This document shows, piece by piece, positions 26,615 to 34,204 of a stretch of DNA of 64,000 bases. Within the stretch, counting starts at the first letter, position 1, and each line of letters starts with the position of its first letter. The notes under the pieces are model-generated. The model searched no databases. It was not told the DNA's origin and saw only the letters and a list, made by a program, of their open reading frames with translations. This DNA comes from Agrobacterium cucumeris (GTDB lineage: Bacteria; Pseudomonadota; Alphaproteobacteria; Rhizobiales; Rhizobiaceae): positions 1,178,001 to 1,242,000 of the forward strand of contig NZ_CP080387.1 of NCBI RefSeq assembly GCF_030036535.1. Reading direction: 5' to 3'. Position numbers and translations under genes: made by a program.

Positions 26615-27406
26615 CTATTCGGACAGATTACGAAGCCGCTGTTTGCGGCCGGTCGGGTGGTAGGCGAAATCGTCAACGACGCGGCCACCCAGCAGATGTT
26701 CGGCAACGATGCGATCGACTGCCTCTTCCGTGACGCCGCCATAATAGGTGCCCTCGGGAAAGACCTGCAGGACAGGCGCAAGGTTGCAGGGGCCAAGACA
26801 GGTGGACTTGGCGGTCATGGTCCCCTCTCCCGTTACCCGAAGTTTCTGCCGTTCCTGCTGGTTGCGCAGATGACCCCAGATCACATCCGCACCCGCCGAG
26901 TTGCATGGCGCCCCCTGGCAGACGAGCACACGACGCTTCTGCGCCGGGACCAGCGATCCTTCACCTGCCGGGCGAACAGGCCCTGAAAGGTCAAGCGCCT
27001 GCGCCGTTTCGGCCAGATCTTCGAGCAGGCGCGCCATCAGGCTGCTCGATGTGGGACTTGCTGTTATGGAAAGGGACGGCCATGGCCGGAGGTCGCCTGC
27101 CCGCCATCGTTTCAATGTCTTGGTCATCCAGTTGTGAAAACTGGGCTCGAGCGGCAGCATCAGCGGAACGATCAGGACATGGCCGACATCCTCATCGATC
27201 AGCTCGAACAGCGCTTCATGGAGTGACGGTGTTCCCTGCTCCGTGAAGGCGATGCGAACGGTCTGAGCGCCGCAAAGCCCTTCGGCCTGCATTGCCAGCC
27301 GCTGCATGTCCTGATGAGGCGCGGCGGCAAAGGCCGACTTGGCGACAAGCAGCACCGCGTCCGGCACGGAAGGCTCGCGATGGGTGGGATGGGTACTATC
27401 TGTCAC
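26615..27406 (-). CDS. CbiX-like domain fused to a [2Fe-2S] thioredoxin-like ferredoxin
   Basis: 263 residues in two parts. Residues about 15-135 resemble one CbiX/sirohydrochlorin chelatase domain: the strand AVLLVAKSA sits where the family has VGHGS, so the usual first His is missing, while VLIVPLMLPLEPSFHNW keeps the second His. Residues about 155-250 form a thioredoxin-fold ferredoxin with Cys163, Cys168, Cys203 and Cys207 (LVCQGAPC ... TCLGPCNLAP). It starts with GTG at 27406 (GAGG upstream). It is the first gene after the cobalamin riboswitch. Possible roles are cobalt insertion or a redox step coupled to cobalt. Confidence 0.85.
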   Translation of the reverse strand: MTDSTHPTHREPSVPDAVLLVAKSAFAAAPHQDMQRLAMQAEGLCGAQTVRIAFTEQGTPSLHEALFELIDEDVGHVLIVPLMLPLEPSFHNWMTKTLKRWRAGDLRPWPSLSITASPTSSSLMARLLEDLAETAQALDLSGPVRPAGEGSLVPAQKRRVLVCQGAPCNSAGADVIWGHLRNQQERQKLRVTGEGTMTAKSTCLGPCNLAPVLQVFPEGTYYGGVTEEAVDRIVAEHLLGGRVVDDFAYHPTGRKQRLRNLSE

Positions 27407-27505
27407 ATTGCCTCATTCACGAGGCGGCGTCGAAAATGACGGGTCTCCGGCAGAAGACCGGAAACAGCCATCATTCCCATGGCACCCCCCGACCACGGAA
27501 TTACA

Positions 27506-27712
27506 TGATGTCAGGCAGGTCTCCTGGCTTGCGGGTCGAGGCCGTCTCACCTGTCTTCCCGGCATCGCTGCCAGTGACATCGTGGGCGATCGGCTCACCG
27601 CTTACAGTTGCGGGACAGCTCCGGAATTTAACCGGATTCCCTCTTAGCTTCCGCCGGGCGGCGAAAGAACCATGACGGAGCGACCCTACACTGCCGCCGG
27701 TCACTGTCAACC
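27506..27712 (-). promoter_or_regulatory. Cobalamin (B12) riboswitch
   Basis: The minus strand carries the hallmarks of the AdoCbl aptamer: GGGAATCCGGTTAAATTCCGGAGCTGTCCCGCAAC with TGTAAGCGG, GAAGACAGGTGAGACGG and the B12 box GCCAGGAGACCTGCCTGACA. It ends about 100 nt before the GTG start of the CbiX-ferredoxin gene. B12 is expected to repress this operon. Motif quality is high. Confidence 0.95.
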
Positions 27713-27762
27713 GCCTGCACGGGTAGTCTGATTTCCACGCAACAAAGCTTTATAATCATGTT

Positions 27763-27779
27763 ACGTTATAAAGTAACGT
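27763..27779. promoter_or_regulatory. Inverted repeat near the promoter of the B12-riboswitch operon
   Basis: ACGTTA-TAAAG-TAACGT, a perfect 6-bp dyad about 50 bp upstream of the riboswitch. The core GTTATAAAGTAAC resembles metal-responsive Fur/Zur-type boxes but is not a clear match. The remainder of the 27407-27898 interval outside the riboswitch has no gene. Confidence 0.45.
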
Positions 27780-27898
27780 TAAGCATGACAGATACCTGGC
27801 CGTCAAGGCTCTCCTCTAAGGAATTGGCTGAGAGACTGGCGGGACGCGAAACCACAATGTTTGATGTCTGTGGGTCAAATCGCCGAAAGACAGGCGAC

Positions 27899-28786
27899 CT
27901 AGCCTTTCAACGCCGTCAGATAATGGACCACGGCGCGGGCATGTACGGGAAGTCCCGCAAAACTTCGAGCACAGATAAGCAGATGACGGCGCGCCCAGAC
28001 ATCGGAGATCGAGACTGTCCTGAAGGGCAATTCGGCCTGGTACCTCAAGGCATAAACCTCCGGCACGATGGCAAGCCCGACACCGCTGCTGACCATGGCG
28101 CAGATATCTTCGAAACTATCCAGACGGATACGCAGTTTGAACGGCCGGCCCTCGCGCGCCGCATGGGTTGCCAGATGCCCCTGAAGCGCACTTTCCGTCG
28201 GAAGGCCGACAAAGGGTTCGTCGAGAAGCTCCGCGAACGTCACCATATCCCGGTCCGCGAGTGGATGGCTGGCAGGTGTGATCAGAACAAGCCTGTCGAT
28301 CTCGAAAGGCCGTGTTTCCAGCGTTCCCGTATCGGTCGTGTCCGCCGCAATGCCGAGATCCGCTTGCCCGGCGGCAACGGCTGCAACCACATCGGGACTC
28401 TGGCGCTCTTCGAGGTCTATGTCGATGGTCGGGTGATCCACGAGATATCGGCGAAGGGCGCCGGGAAGATGCGCCATTGCCGCCCGCCCCGAAAATATCC
28501 GGACCTGCCCCCGCAGACCCCGCGCATAAAGCTGCAGATCACCCCTCATCTGCTCCATCTGCCCGAGCACGATACGGGCATGATGGGCCAGAGCATCCCC
28601 CGCCGGCGTCGCTTTGACCCCGCGGGCGCCACGATCGAGAAGCGATACGCCGCTCATTTCTTCCATGCCGCGAATACGCGCGCTCGCCGATGGCAAGGCC
28701 ATACCCGTGCGGTCTGCTCCCTGCGTAATACTTTCCGCCTCGACCACGTGAAGAAACAGGCGGAGGTCGGTCAAATCGAAGCGCAT
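27899..28786 (-). CDS. LysR-family transcriptional regulator
   Basis: 295 residues: a winged-helix domain (LTDLRLFLHVVEAESITQGADRTGMALPSAS...) and a LysR effector domain. The ATG at 28786 has GGAGGGG just upstream and matches the family start; the in-frame ATG at 28864 does not. It lies between the B12-riboswitch operon and the biosynthetic cluster and could regulate either; nothing in the sequence decides this. The effector is unknown. Confidence 0.9.
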   Translation of the reverse strand: MRFDLTDLRLFLHVVEAESITQGADRTGMALPSASARIRGMEEMSGVSLLDRGARGVKATPAGDALAHHARIVLGQMEQMRGDLQLYARGLRGQVRIFSGRAAMAHLPGALRRYLVDHPTIDIDLEERQSPDVVAAVAAGQADLGIAADTTDTGTLETRPFEIDRLVLITPASHPLADRDMVTFAELLDEPFVGLPTESALQGHLATHAAREGRPFKLRIRLDSFEDICAMVSSGVGLAIVPEVYALRYQAELPFRTVSISDVWARRHLLICARSFAGLPVHARAVVHYLTALKG

Positions 28787-28905
28787 TTGCCCCTCCGGTC
28801 CAGACCCTTCGGATAATCCGAAGGGTTTCCTTGTATCTTCCGCATTGTGCGAAGTCACGGACAACGATCATTGTCGCCGTAGTTTATTGATCCGGAACGA
28901 CATAC

Positions 28906-29100
28906 ATGGACGCCTCAGAAGCCCTCCTCCGCGCCATCGCCTTCAGACTGGCGCTGCTCGTCCTTGCTGTGTTCGCTGCAAGGACGCTCCCCGACAACAG
29001 GCCGGCAATCGACGCAACAGTTACCGCATCCGTCGCCTACGGATCACCGCATTCGGACAAGGACAGCGCCCTCATGCGCGACATGGCTTTGCATGACTAG
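28906..29100 (+). CDS. Possible 64-residue hypothetical protein
   Basis: Plus-strand ORF with a hydrophobic N-terminal helix (LLRAIAFRLALLVLAVFAART) and a polar tail. It is divergent from the LysR gene and convergent with the cluster's last gene. The ribosome binding site is weak and the family is unknown, so it may not be real. Confidence 0.3.
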   Translation: MDASEALLRAIAFRLALLVLAVFAARTLPDNRPAIDATVTASVAYGSPHSDKDSALMRDMALHD

Positions 29101-29138
29101 GGAGCCGGGCACCCGATACGGCACGGAAGCACTCGCAT

Positions 29139-30368
29139 CTAAACCAGCTTCGCGTCGTAAAGCCGCTCCATGAAACCGCGCGGCGCAACCGTCCTCGAAA
29201 TTTCCGCCAGTGGAAAGCCACTTCCGGCCAGCGGCAGGAAACCTTTTTCGAAGGCGTAATCGAGATAACGCATCATCAGCATCACATCGCATTCGTGGCA
29301 GTTGATTCCGGTTCCGGCGAGCGCCTGCCGGGCTTTGCCAGTGTCGTATCTGGCGCTGTCACGCACGTAATCGGCATTGCCCAGCATCGACAGAAGATCG
29401 GTGAAGACCGAGCTATAGGCTTTACCCTCTCGCAGCATCCGGCCCTGATTGAGCGCATCGAAATAATTGTCGCGTGACAATTCGCGCACCACATAGCCGC
29501 AATCGCGCACCTGTTCCACCAGCGTGTTCCAGTCGATCGGTTTTGGATTGACGAGATTGAAGGTGCGGCGGTTGTGAGCGCGCCAGTTCATGGCGAGATG
29601 CAGGCTCGCCCGTGCCACGTAATCGACCGGCGTGATATCGAAATCTTCATCCGATGCGAAAGTGAAGCCGGTTTCCACAATGGCGCGCACCGCTTCGTAA
29701 TAGATACCCTTCACCTTGGTCTGCGTCAGCGGATAACGACCGGTACGGCTGTCGCCCCAGATGTTGCCCGGGCGTACGATGATGAAATCGAGACCCTTTT
29801 GCCCGGCGGCGTGCATCAGCTTTTCCGACTCGAACTTGGAACGTTCATAATCCATGTCCGGAAAACGCTGGCCGACGTCGAGCGCATCCTCATAGAGCGT
29901 AAACTCCTCGTATAGCTTGTCGCCGATGACGCTGAAGCTCGATGTATGCATCAACGGGATTTTACCCTCGAGGCAAAACTCCACCATATTGGCCGAACCG
30001 CCAACGTTGACCGGCGCGATCTTGCTGTAGGATGCGATGAGATTGACATTGGCCGCGCAATGCAGCGCAAGATCGATCCTTTCGGCAAGGTCACGCCATG
30101 CATGCCTTTGCAGTCCGAGATGCGATCTGGAAACATCGCCGAGAACAGGCACGATGCGGGCGGCGGCCTCCCCCTTGAGGCTGCGTTCCTCGTCATAGCA
30201 GAAGAGGATGCTCTCGATCTTGCCCATCGCCTCCGCCATGTCGGCGGCACGCACCAGGCAATAGACCGTGGCTTTTGTTGTGGTGAGCAGTTCCTGCAGC
30301 AGGCGTCCGCCCATGACGCCGGTGGCGCCGGTCAGCAGAATATTGTCCACGCCGTTATCGTAAGTCAT
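29139..30368 (-). CDS. Free-standing thioester reductase (extended SDR type)
   Basis: 408 residues of the thioester-reductase group found at the ends of NRPS/PKS lines and in Lys2/carboxylic acid reductases. NAD(P)H binding is at LLTGATGVMGG (11-21), a Thr/Ser-containing catalytic block at HTSSFSV (141-147), and YxxxK at YERSK (Tyr174, Lys178). Such domains release an acyl chain from an acyl carrier protein by reduction to an aldehyde or alcohol. The ATG at 30368 has CGGAG upstream. It is the last gene of the biosynthetic operon, 13 bp after the SDR. I infer reductive off-loading of the product of the megasynthase. Confidence 0.88.
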   Translation of the reverse strand: MTYDNGVDNILLTGATGVMGGRLLQELLTTTKATVYCLVRAADMAEAMGKIESILFCYDEERSLKGEAAARIVPVLGDVSRSHLGLQRHAWRDLAERIDLALHCAANVNLIASYSKIAPVNVGGSANMVEFCLEGKIPLMHTSSFSVIGDKLYEEFTLYEDALDVGQRFPDMDYERSKFESEKLMHAAGQKGLDFIIVRPGNIWGDSRTGRYPLTQTKVKGIYYEAVRAIVETGFTFASDEDFDITPVDYVARASLHLAMNWRAHNRRTFNLVNPKPIDWNTLVEQVRDCGYVVRELSRDNYFDALNQGRMLREGKAYSSVFTDLLSMLGNADYVRDSARYDTGKARQALAGTGINCHECDVMLMMRYLDYAFEKGFLPLAGSGFPLAEISRTVAPRGFMERLYDAKLV

Positions 30369-30381
30369 TGCCGATCTCCGT

Positions 30382-31149
30382 TTAGAGCGTTCCGACCCGC
30401 ATGCCGCCATCCATCGGGATCACTGCGGCATTGAGGTAATTGGTTTTGCAGGTGGCCAGAAACGTCACCACTTCCGCCACATCATCAGGCGTGCCCCAGC
30501 GTCCGACCGGGACGATCGAGCGCACCAGACGTTCATCGGCCACCGTGTCGTTGATGCCTTCCTGTTCGAAGGGTTTGGACATGTTGGTCTTGCAGATGCC
30601 CGGCGCAATCGCCGTGACGCTGATGTTGAACTGTCCGAGTTCCTGCGCCCAGGATTCCGAGGCCTTGATGAGACCGGCCTTGGAGGCGGCATAAGCTGCC
30701 CCACCCCCTGCCCCCCAGATGCCGGCAATCGAGGCGATGTTGATGACCCGCCCGTAACGCTGGCGCACCATCGAGCGCGTAAAGACGCCCGTGCAGTTGA
30801 ACGCGCCCGCAAGGTTGACGTCGATGACCTTGCGGGACTGCGTCTGGCTGCGGTCGTTGACGCAATAGGTGCGATCGAGAATGCCGGCATTGTTGACGAG
30901 TACGGTCACCGGCAATCCCATTTTCTCGGCAATGGCACCCGATGCCTGCTCGACGCTGCCATGATCGGTGACATCCATGGCGAAAACGCCAAGGTGCCCG
31001 GGTTTTCCGATCTCCTGTTCAAGGCGTTGCAGCGCGGTAACGTCGATATCAACAGCCGCTACCGCATAACCAACATCGAGCAACGCAAGGGTAATGGCGG
31101 CGCCGAAGCCGCCTGAAGCACCGGTCACGACCGCGATTTGCTGGCTCAC
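30382..31149 (-). CDS. FabG-like short-chain dehydrogenase/reductase
   Basis: 255 residues, classical SDR: TGASGGFG cofactor loop (9-16), NNAG (86-89), Ser140, Tyr153 and Lys157 (YAASK). It is likely NAD(P)H-dependent. GTG start at 31149, overlapping the aminotransferase stop by four bases (GTGA). In this operon it could reduce a beta-keto or keto intermediate, or oxidise a hydroxyl to the ketone used by the aminotransferase. The direction cannot be read from sequence. Confidence 0.9.
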   Translation of the reverse strand: MSQQIAVVTGASGGFGAAITLALLDVGYAVAAVDIDVTALQRLEQEIGKPGHLGVFAMDVTDHGSVEQASGAIAEKMGLPVTVLVNNAGILDRTYCVNDRSQTQSRKVIDVNLAGAFNCTGVFTRSMVRQRYGRVINIASIAGIWGAGGGAAYAASKAGLIKASESWAQELGQFNISVTAIAPGICKTNMSKPFEQEGINDTVADERLVRSIVPVGRWGTPDDVAEVVTFLATCKTNYLNAAVIPMDGGMRVGTL

Positions 31150-32510
31150 GCGACTTCCTCGTCCTTGAAGGCGATTTCCATGACCTTGCGGGCATTGACG
31201 AGCGCATCGGAGATGCGTTCCTCGAAGAAATGCACGTCGTCCTGGTTCATCAAGAGGTTGGAATAGATGCGCGACAGCGGTGAGAACTGGATGCCGTGGC
31301 GCTTGCTCACCTCGCGGATGATGATGTCGCAGAATTTCACCTTGTGCGAATAGCCCTCGGAGCGATCCACCGGCTCTTCCTGCGAATGGTAGACCAGCGC
31401 CGTCGGCATGCCCTGAATGACGAGCGGCATTCCGGCAGCCTTCGCCGCCTTGGTGAAGACGCCCGAAATCTGTTCGGTGTAGCGACGCATCCGGTCATAG
31501 CAACCCGGATCCTTCTCGACGATATCGAAGGTCGCCTTGATGGCGGCGAGACCCAGCGGGTAACCGTTAAAAGTGCCCGCATGGATGACTTTGCCGCGCG
31601 TATAGAGATCCATGATGTCGCGCCGGCCGGCAATGGCGGAAATCGGCATCGATCCGCCGCCCAGCGCCTTGCCGAAGGTGGCGAGATGCGGCGTGACGCC
31701 GAGAATATCCTGCGCGCCGCCGAGCCCCAGACGCACGCCGGTGATGATCTCGTCGAAGATCAGCACGATATTGTGCTCTTCGCACAGTTCCTTGGTGCGC
31801 TCCAGATAGCCTTCGACCGGGAAGATGCCGCCGCCATTGATGCAGATCGGCTCCATCAGCACGGCCGCGATTTCGTTGCCGTAGCGGCGGATGGTGGCTT
31901 CCAGCGCGTTGATGTCGTTCCACGGCAGCATGAAGCTCTGGCTTTCCAGCACGCCCTCGGCGCGGCCGAGCGTATCGAGCATGTCACCCTGGTATTTTTC
32001 CGGCACGGGGAAATCGAGATTGTCCTTCTTGCGGAAGCCCATGACGTTGTCGGCATTGCCGTGATAATGGCCATGGAAGCGGATGAAGCGGTTCTTGCCG
32101 GTAAAGCCGCGCGCCAGCCGCAGCGCATTCTGCACCGCCTCGGTACCGCTCAGGCAAAACCGCACCATCTCGGCGCAGGGAATATGCTTGATCATCAGTT
32201 CCGCCACCTCGATCTCCAGATCGCAGGTATCGACGGAAGTGACCTTCTCCATGTAGCGGATCAGCGCTTCATTATAGGCCTCATTGTGATGGCCGACGAA
32301 AAGTGCGCCGAATTTGCAGAAGAGATCCAGATGTTCATTGCCGTCGAGATCCCATACCCGGGAATTGCGGCCCTTGTTGAAGGGCACCACGAAGGCGCGC
32401 TCGGCGTCGCCGAAATTATAGTGGGTGCCGCCCGGCATCAGTTCCCAGAGCCGTTTGTAGAAATCGCGCGAAATCTTCAGCGTCAGCTTGCTGTCCGTAT
32501 CTGTGATCAT
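31146..32510 (-). CDS. Class III PLP-dependent aminotransferase, glutamate-1-semialdehyde mutase-like
   Basis: 454 residues. The PLP Lys281 lies in ATFGKALGGG, the Asp that contacts the pyridine nitrogen is Asp253 in IFDEIITGVR, and the N-terminal LSGTEAVQNALRLAR is the phosphate-binding block. It is closest to the HemL/omega-aminotransferase branch but sits between a PfaD-like reductase (four-base ATGA overlap) and an SDR. This implies a biosynthetic transaminase acting on a carbonyl of a carrier-bound or released long chain. In zeamine- and fabclavine-type pathways an aminotransferase works with a PUFA-like synthase in the same way. Confidence 0.9.
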   Translation of the reverse strand: MITDTDSKLTLKISRDFYKRLWELMPGGTHYNFGDAERAFVVPFNKGRNSRVWDLDGNEHLDLFCKFGALFVGHHNEAYNEALIRYMEKVTSVDTCDLEIEVAELMIKHIPCAEMVRFCLSGTEAVQNALRLARGFTGKNRFIRFHGHYHGNADNVMGFRKKDNLDFPVPEKYQGDMLDTLGRAEGVLESQSFMLPWNDINALEATIRRYGNEIAAVLMEPICINGGGIFPVEGYLERTKELCEEHNIVLIFDEIITGVRLGLGGAQDILGVTPHLATFGKALGGGSMPISAIAGRRDIMDLYTRGKVIHAGTFNGYPLGLAAIKATFDIVEKDPGCYDRMRRYTEQISGVFTKAAKAAGMPLVIQGMPTALVYHSQEEPVDRSEGYSHKVKFCDIIIREVSKRHGIQFSPLSRIYSNLLMNQDDVHFFEERISDALVNARKVMEIAFKDEEVA

Positions 32511-34204
32511 GGCTGTGCGTTCTCCAGTTTGGCCGGCGATGCTGCCGGGGCGGTTCCGATTGACGGGGATGGATGCCGTGTCGGCGGCGTTGAAGGATCG
32601 AACGGATTTTCCGTCCAGGGCCGGTAGCGGTAGAGTGCGTCTGGCACCGGTAGGCCAGCGTTTTTCAGCGCTTCGAGCCTTGCAAGATAGGCCGCGTTGC
32701 GCATCAGAAGATCGGCGATAACGACGACGGAGCGGTGCTCGACCGGCTCGTAAGGGCTGCCACGCAACCATTCATTGATCGCACCCATGGCCGGGCCGCA
32801 CCAGATCTGGTAGTCGACCGCGCGGGATTTCTCTCCGGCAATCGCCCAGCGGGAGGATTGGCCGAGATACCACTGGAAGACCAGCGCCATGCGCTTTTTC
32901 GGATGCGTCTCCGCCGCCTCGATAATTCTGGGGTTGCCGCGCGCCTGAAAGAACTGCCGGGTCTCTTCCCAGACCTGCGGCAAGGAGCGCTGGAAAAATC
33001 CGCTTTCCAGGCTGGCAATTTCCGCTGCCGTAATGTCTTCGAGGCCGTCATATTGCTTGTAGAGATTGTAAAGCTTCTGGGCGCGCATGGCATACATGGT
33101 GCCGCCCTTCAGCACCTGCACCTTGGAGCCGATCTCGAACATGTCGGCGGATGGCGCCATCGCCATGTCGTCCATCTTCGCCCGCCCCAGCAGGGTCTTC
33201 ACCTGCGGCGACGTGCCGGCCTCGATGCAGGCCTGATTGATCGACCCCGTGCAGACATAGGCCGCGCCCATGGCGAAAGCCGCATAGACCGCCTGCGGAT
33301 TGCCGATGCCGCCAGCTGCGCCGATGCGGATGCGGAATGCCTCGCCCCTGAGATCGGCTATTTCGTCTTTTAGCGCCGCAACGGAAGGAAAGGCGCAATT
33401 CAGCACGCCATTATCGGTATGGCCACCGGAATTGGCCTCGACGGTGATGTCGTCAGCCATCGGCACCTCGCCCGCCATCGCCGCCTGTTCGGCGGAAATC
33501 AGACCGTCCTCGACCAGCCTTGAAAGGATTTTTTCCGGGGCCGGATTGATGAAATGCTGCGCCACTTCGCGGCGCGAAACCTTGGCGATGATGCGATGGC
33601 GCGGTTCGATAGCCCCCTGCCCGTTACGAACGAGCCCGGCCGCACGCCAATAAACGATGGCCGGCGAAAGGTTCATATAGGCAGAAGCCTCAACCACCTT
33701 CACGCCATGGCGGATGCACAGACGTACCACATCCATTTCCCATTCGGCATCGCCGGGATTATGCAGCAGATTGACGCCGCAAGGCCCGTGCGGCAGGGCG
33801 GCGCTTATGCGCGCCAGCGCCGAGGCGACACGCTCCCTGCCAAGCCCACCCGCACCGAAAAAACCCAGAAGCCGCTCCTTGCCAAGTGCGATCACCATGT
33901 CTTCGGAGTGAATGCCATTGGCCATCGCCCCGGCATAATAGGCCATGCGCACGCCGTAATCGCGCAGGAAACCCGGATCGCCGAGTTGGCTGGGTGTCAG
34001 CACGGGTACAATTCCCCGGCATTTTTCCACGTCGGTACAGGAAGCTTCGAGCGACCGCTGGCCACCAAATTCGAGTACATAGAGGCGTTTATCGAGATCA
34101 GCGAGAAGCCCACCCATTGCCTCGATGGTAGTGGGGTCAATACCCGCCTGTTTTTTCCATGTCCGGAAAAGCGGTGTGGAATTGATGTGCGGATTTTCAT
34201 TCAT
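32507..34204 (-). CDS. PfaD-like enoyl reductase of a PUFA-type synthase
   Basis: 565 residues, the usual length of PfaD. It is an FMN-binding TIM barrel of the nitronate monooxygenase group, with GFFGAGGLGRERV near the N-terminus and the flavin-phosphate region RIGAAGGIGNPQAVYAAFAMGAAYVCTGS. PfaD-like proteins supply the trans-acting enoyl-ACP reductase for PUFA synthases. ATG at 34204 overlaps the preceding stop (ATGA). A proline- and alanine-rich tail ends the protein. It acts with the two megasynthase subunits upstream. Confidence 0.93.
   Translation of the reverse strand: MNENPHINSTPLFRTWKKQAGIDPTTIEAMGGLLADLDKRLYVLEFGGQRSLEASCTDVEKCRGIVPVLTPSQLGDPGFLRDYGVRMAYYAGAMANGIHSEDMVIALGKERLLGFFGAGGLGRERVASALARISAALPHGPCGVNLLHNPGDAEWEMDVVRLCIRHGVKVVEASAYMNLSPAIVYWRAAGLVRNGQGAIEPRHRIIAKVSRREVAQHFINPAPEKILSRLVEDGLISAEQAAMAGEVPMADDITVEANSGGHTDNGVLNCAFPSVAALKDEIADLRGEAFRIRIGAAGGIGNPQAVYAAFAMGAAYVCTGSINQACIEAGTSPQVKTLLGRAKMDDMAMAPSADMFEIGSKVQVLKGGTMYAMRAQKLYNLYKQYDGLEDITAAEIASLESGFFQRSLPQVWEETRQFFQARGNPRIIEAAETHPKKRMALVFQWYLGQSSRWAIAGEKSRAVDYQIWCGPAMGAINEWLRGSPYEPVEHRSVVVIADLLMRNAAYLARLEALKNAGLPVPDALYRYRPWTENPFDPSTPPTRHPSPSIGTAPAASPAKLENAQP

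Noticed and set aside
31146-32510. hemL (glutamate-1-semialdehyde aminomutase of haem synthesis)
   Set aside because: Alphaproteobacteria make 5-aminolevulinate with HemA synthase, and the gene is coupled by overlaps to a PfaD-like and an SDR gene.
31296-32627. 443-codon plus-strand ORF opposite the aminotransferase
   Set aside because: A shadow frame of a high-GC gene: no family motif, and the minus-strand aminotransferase has all catalytic residues.
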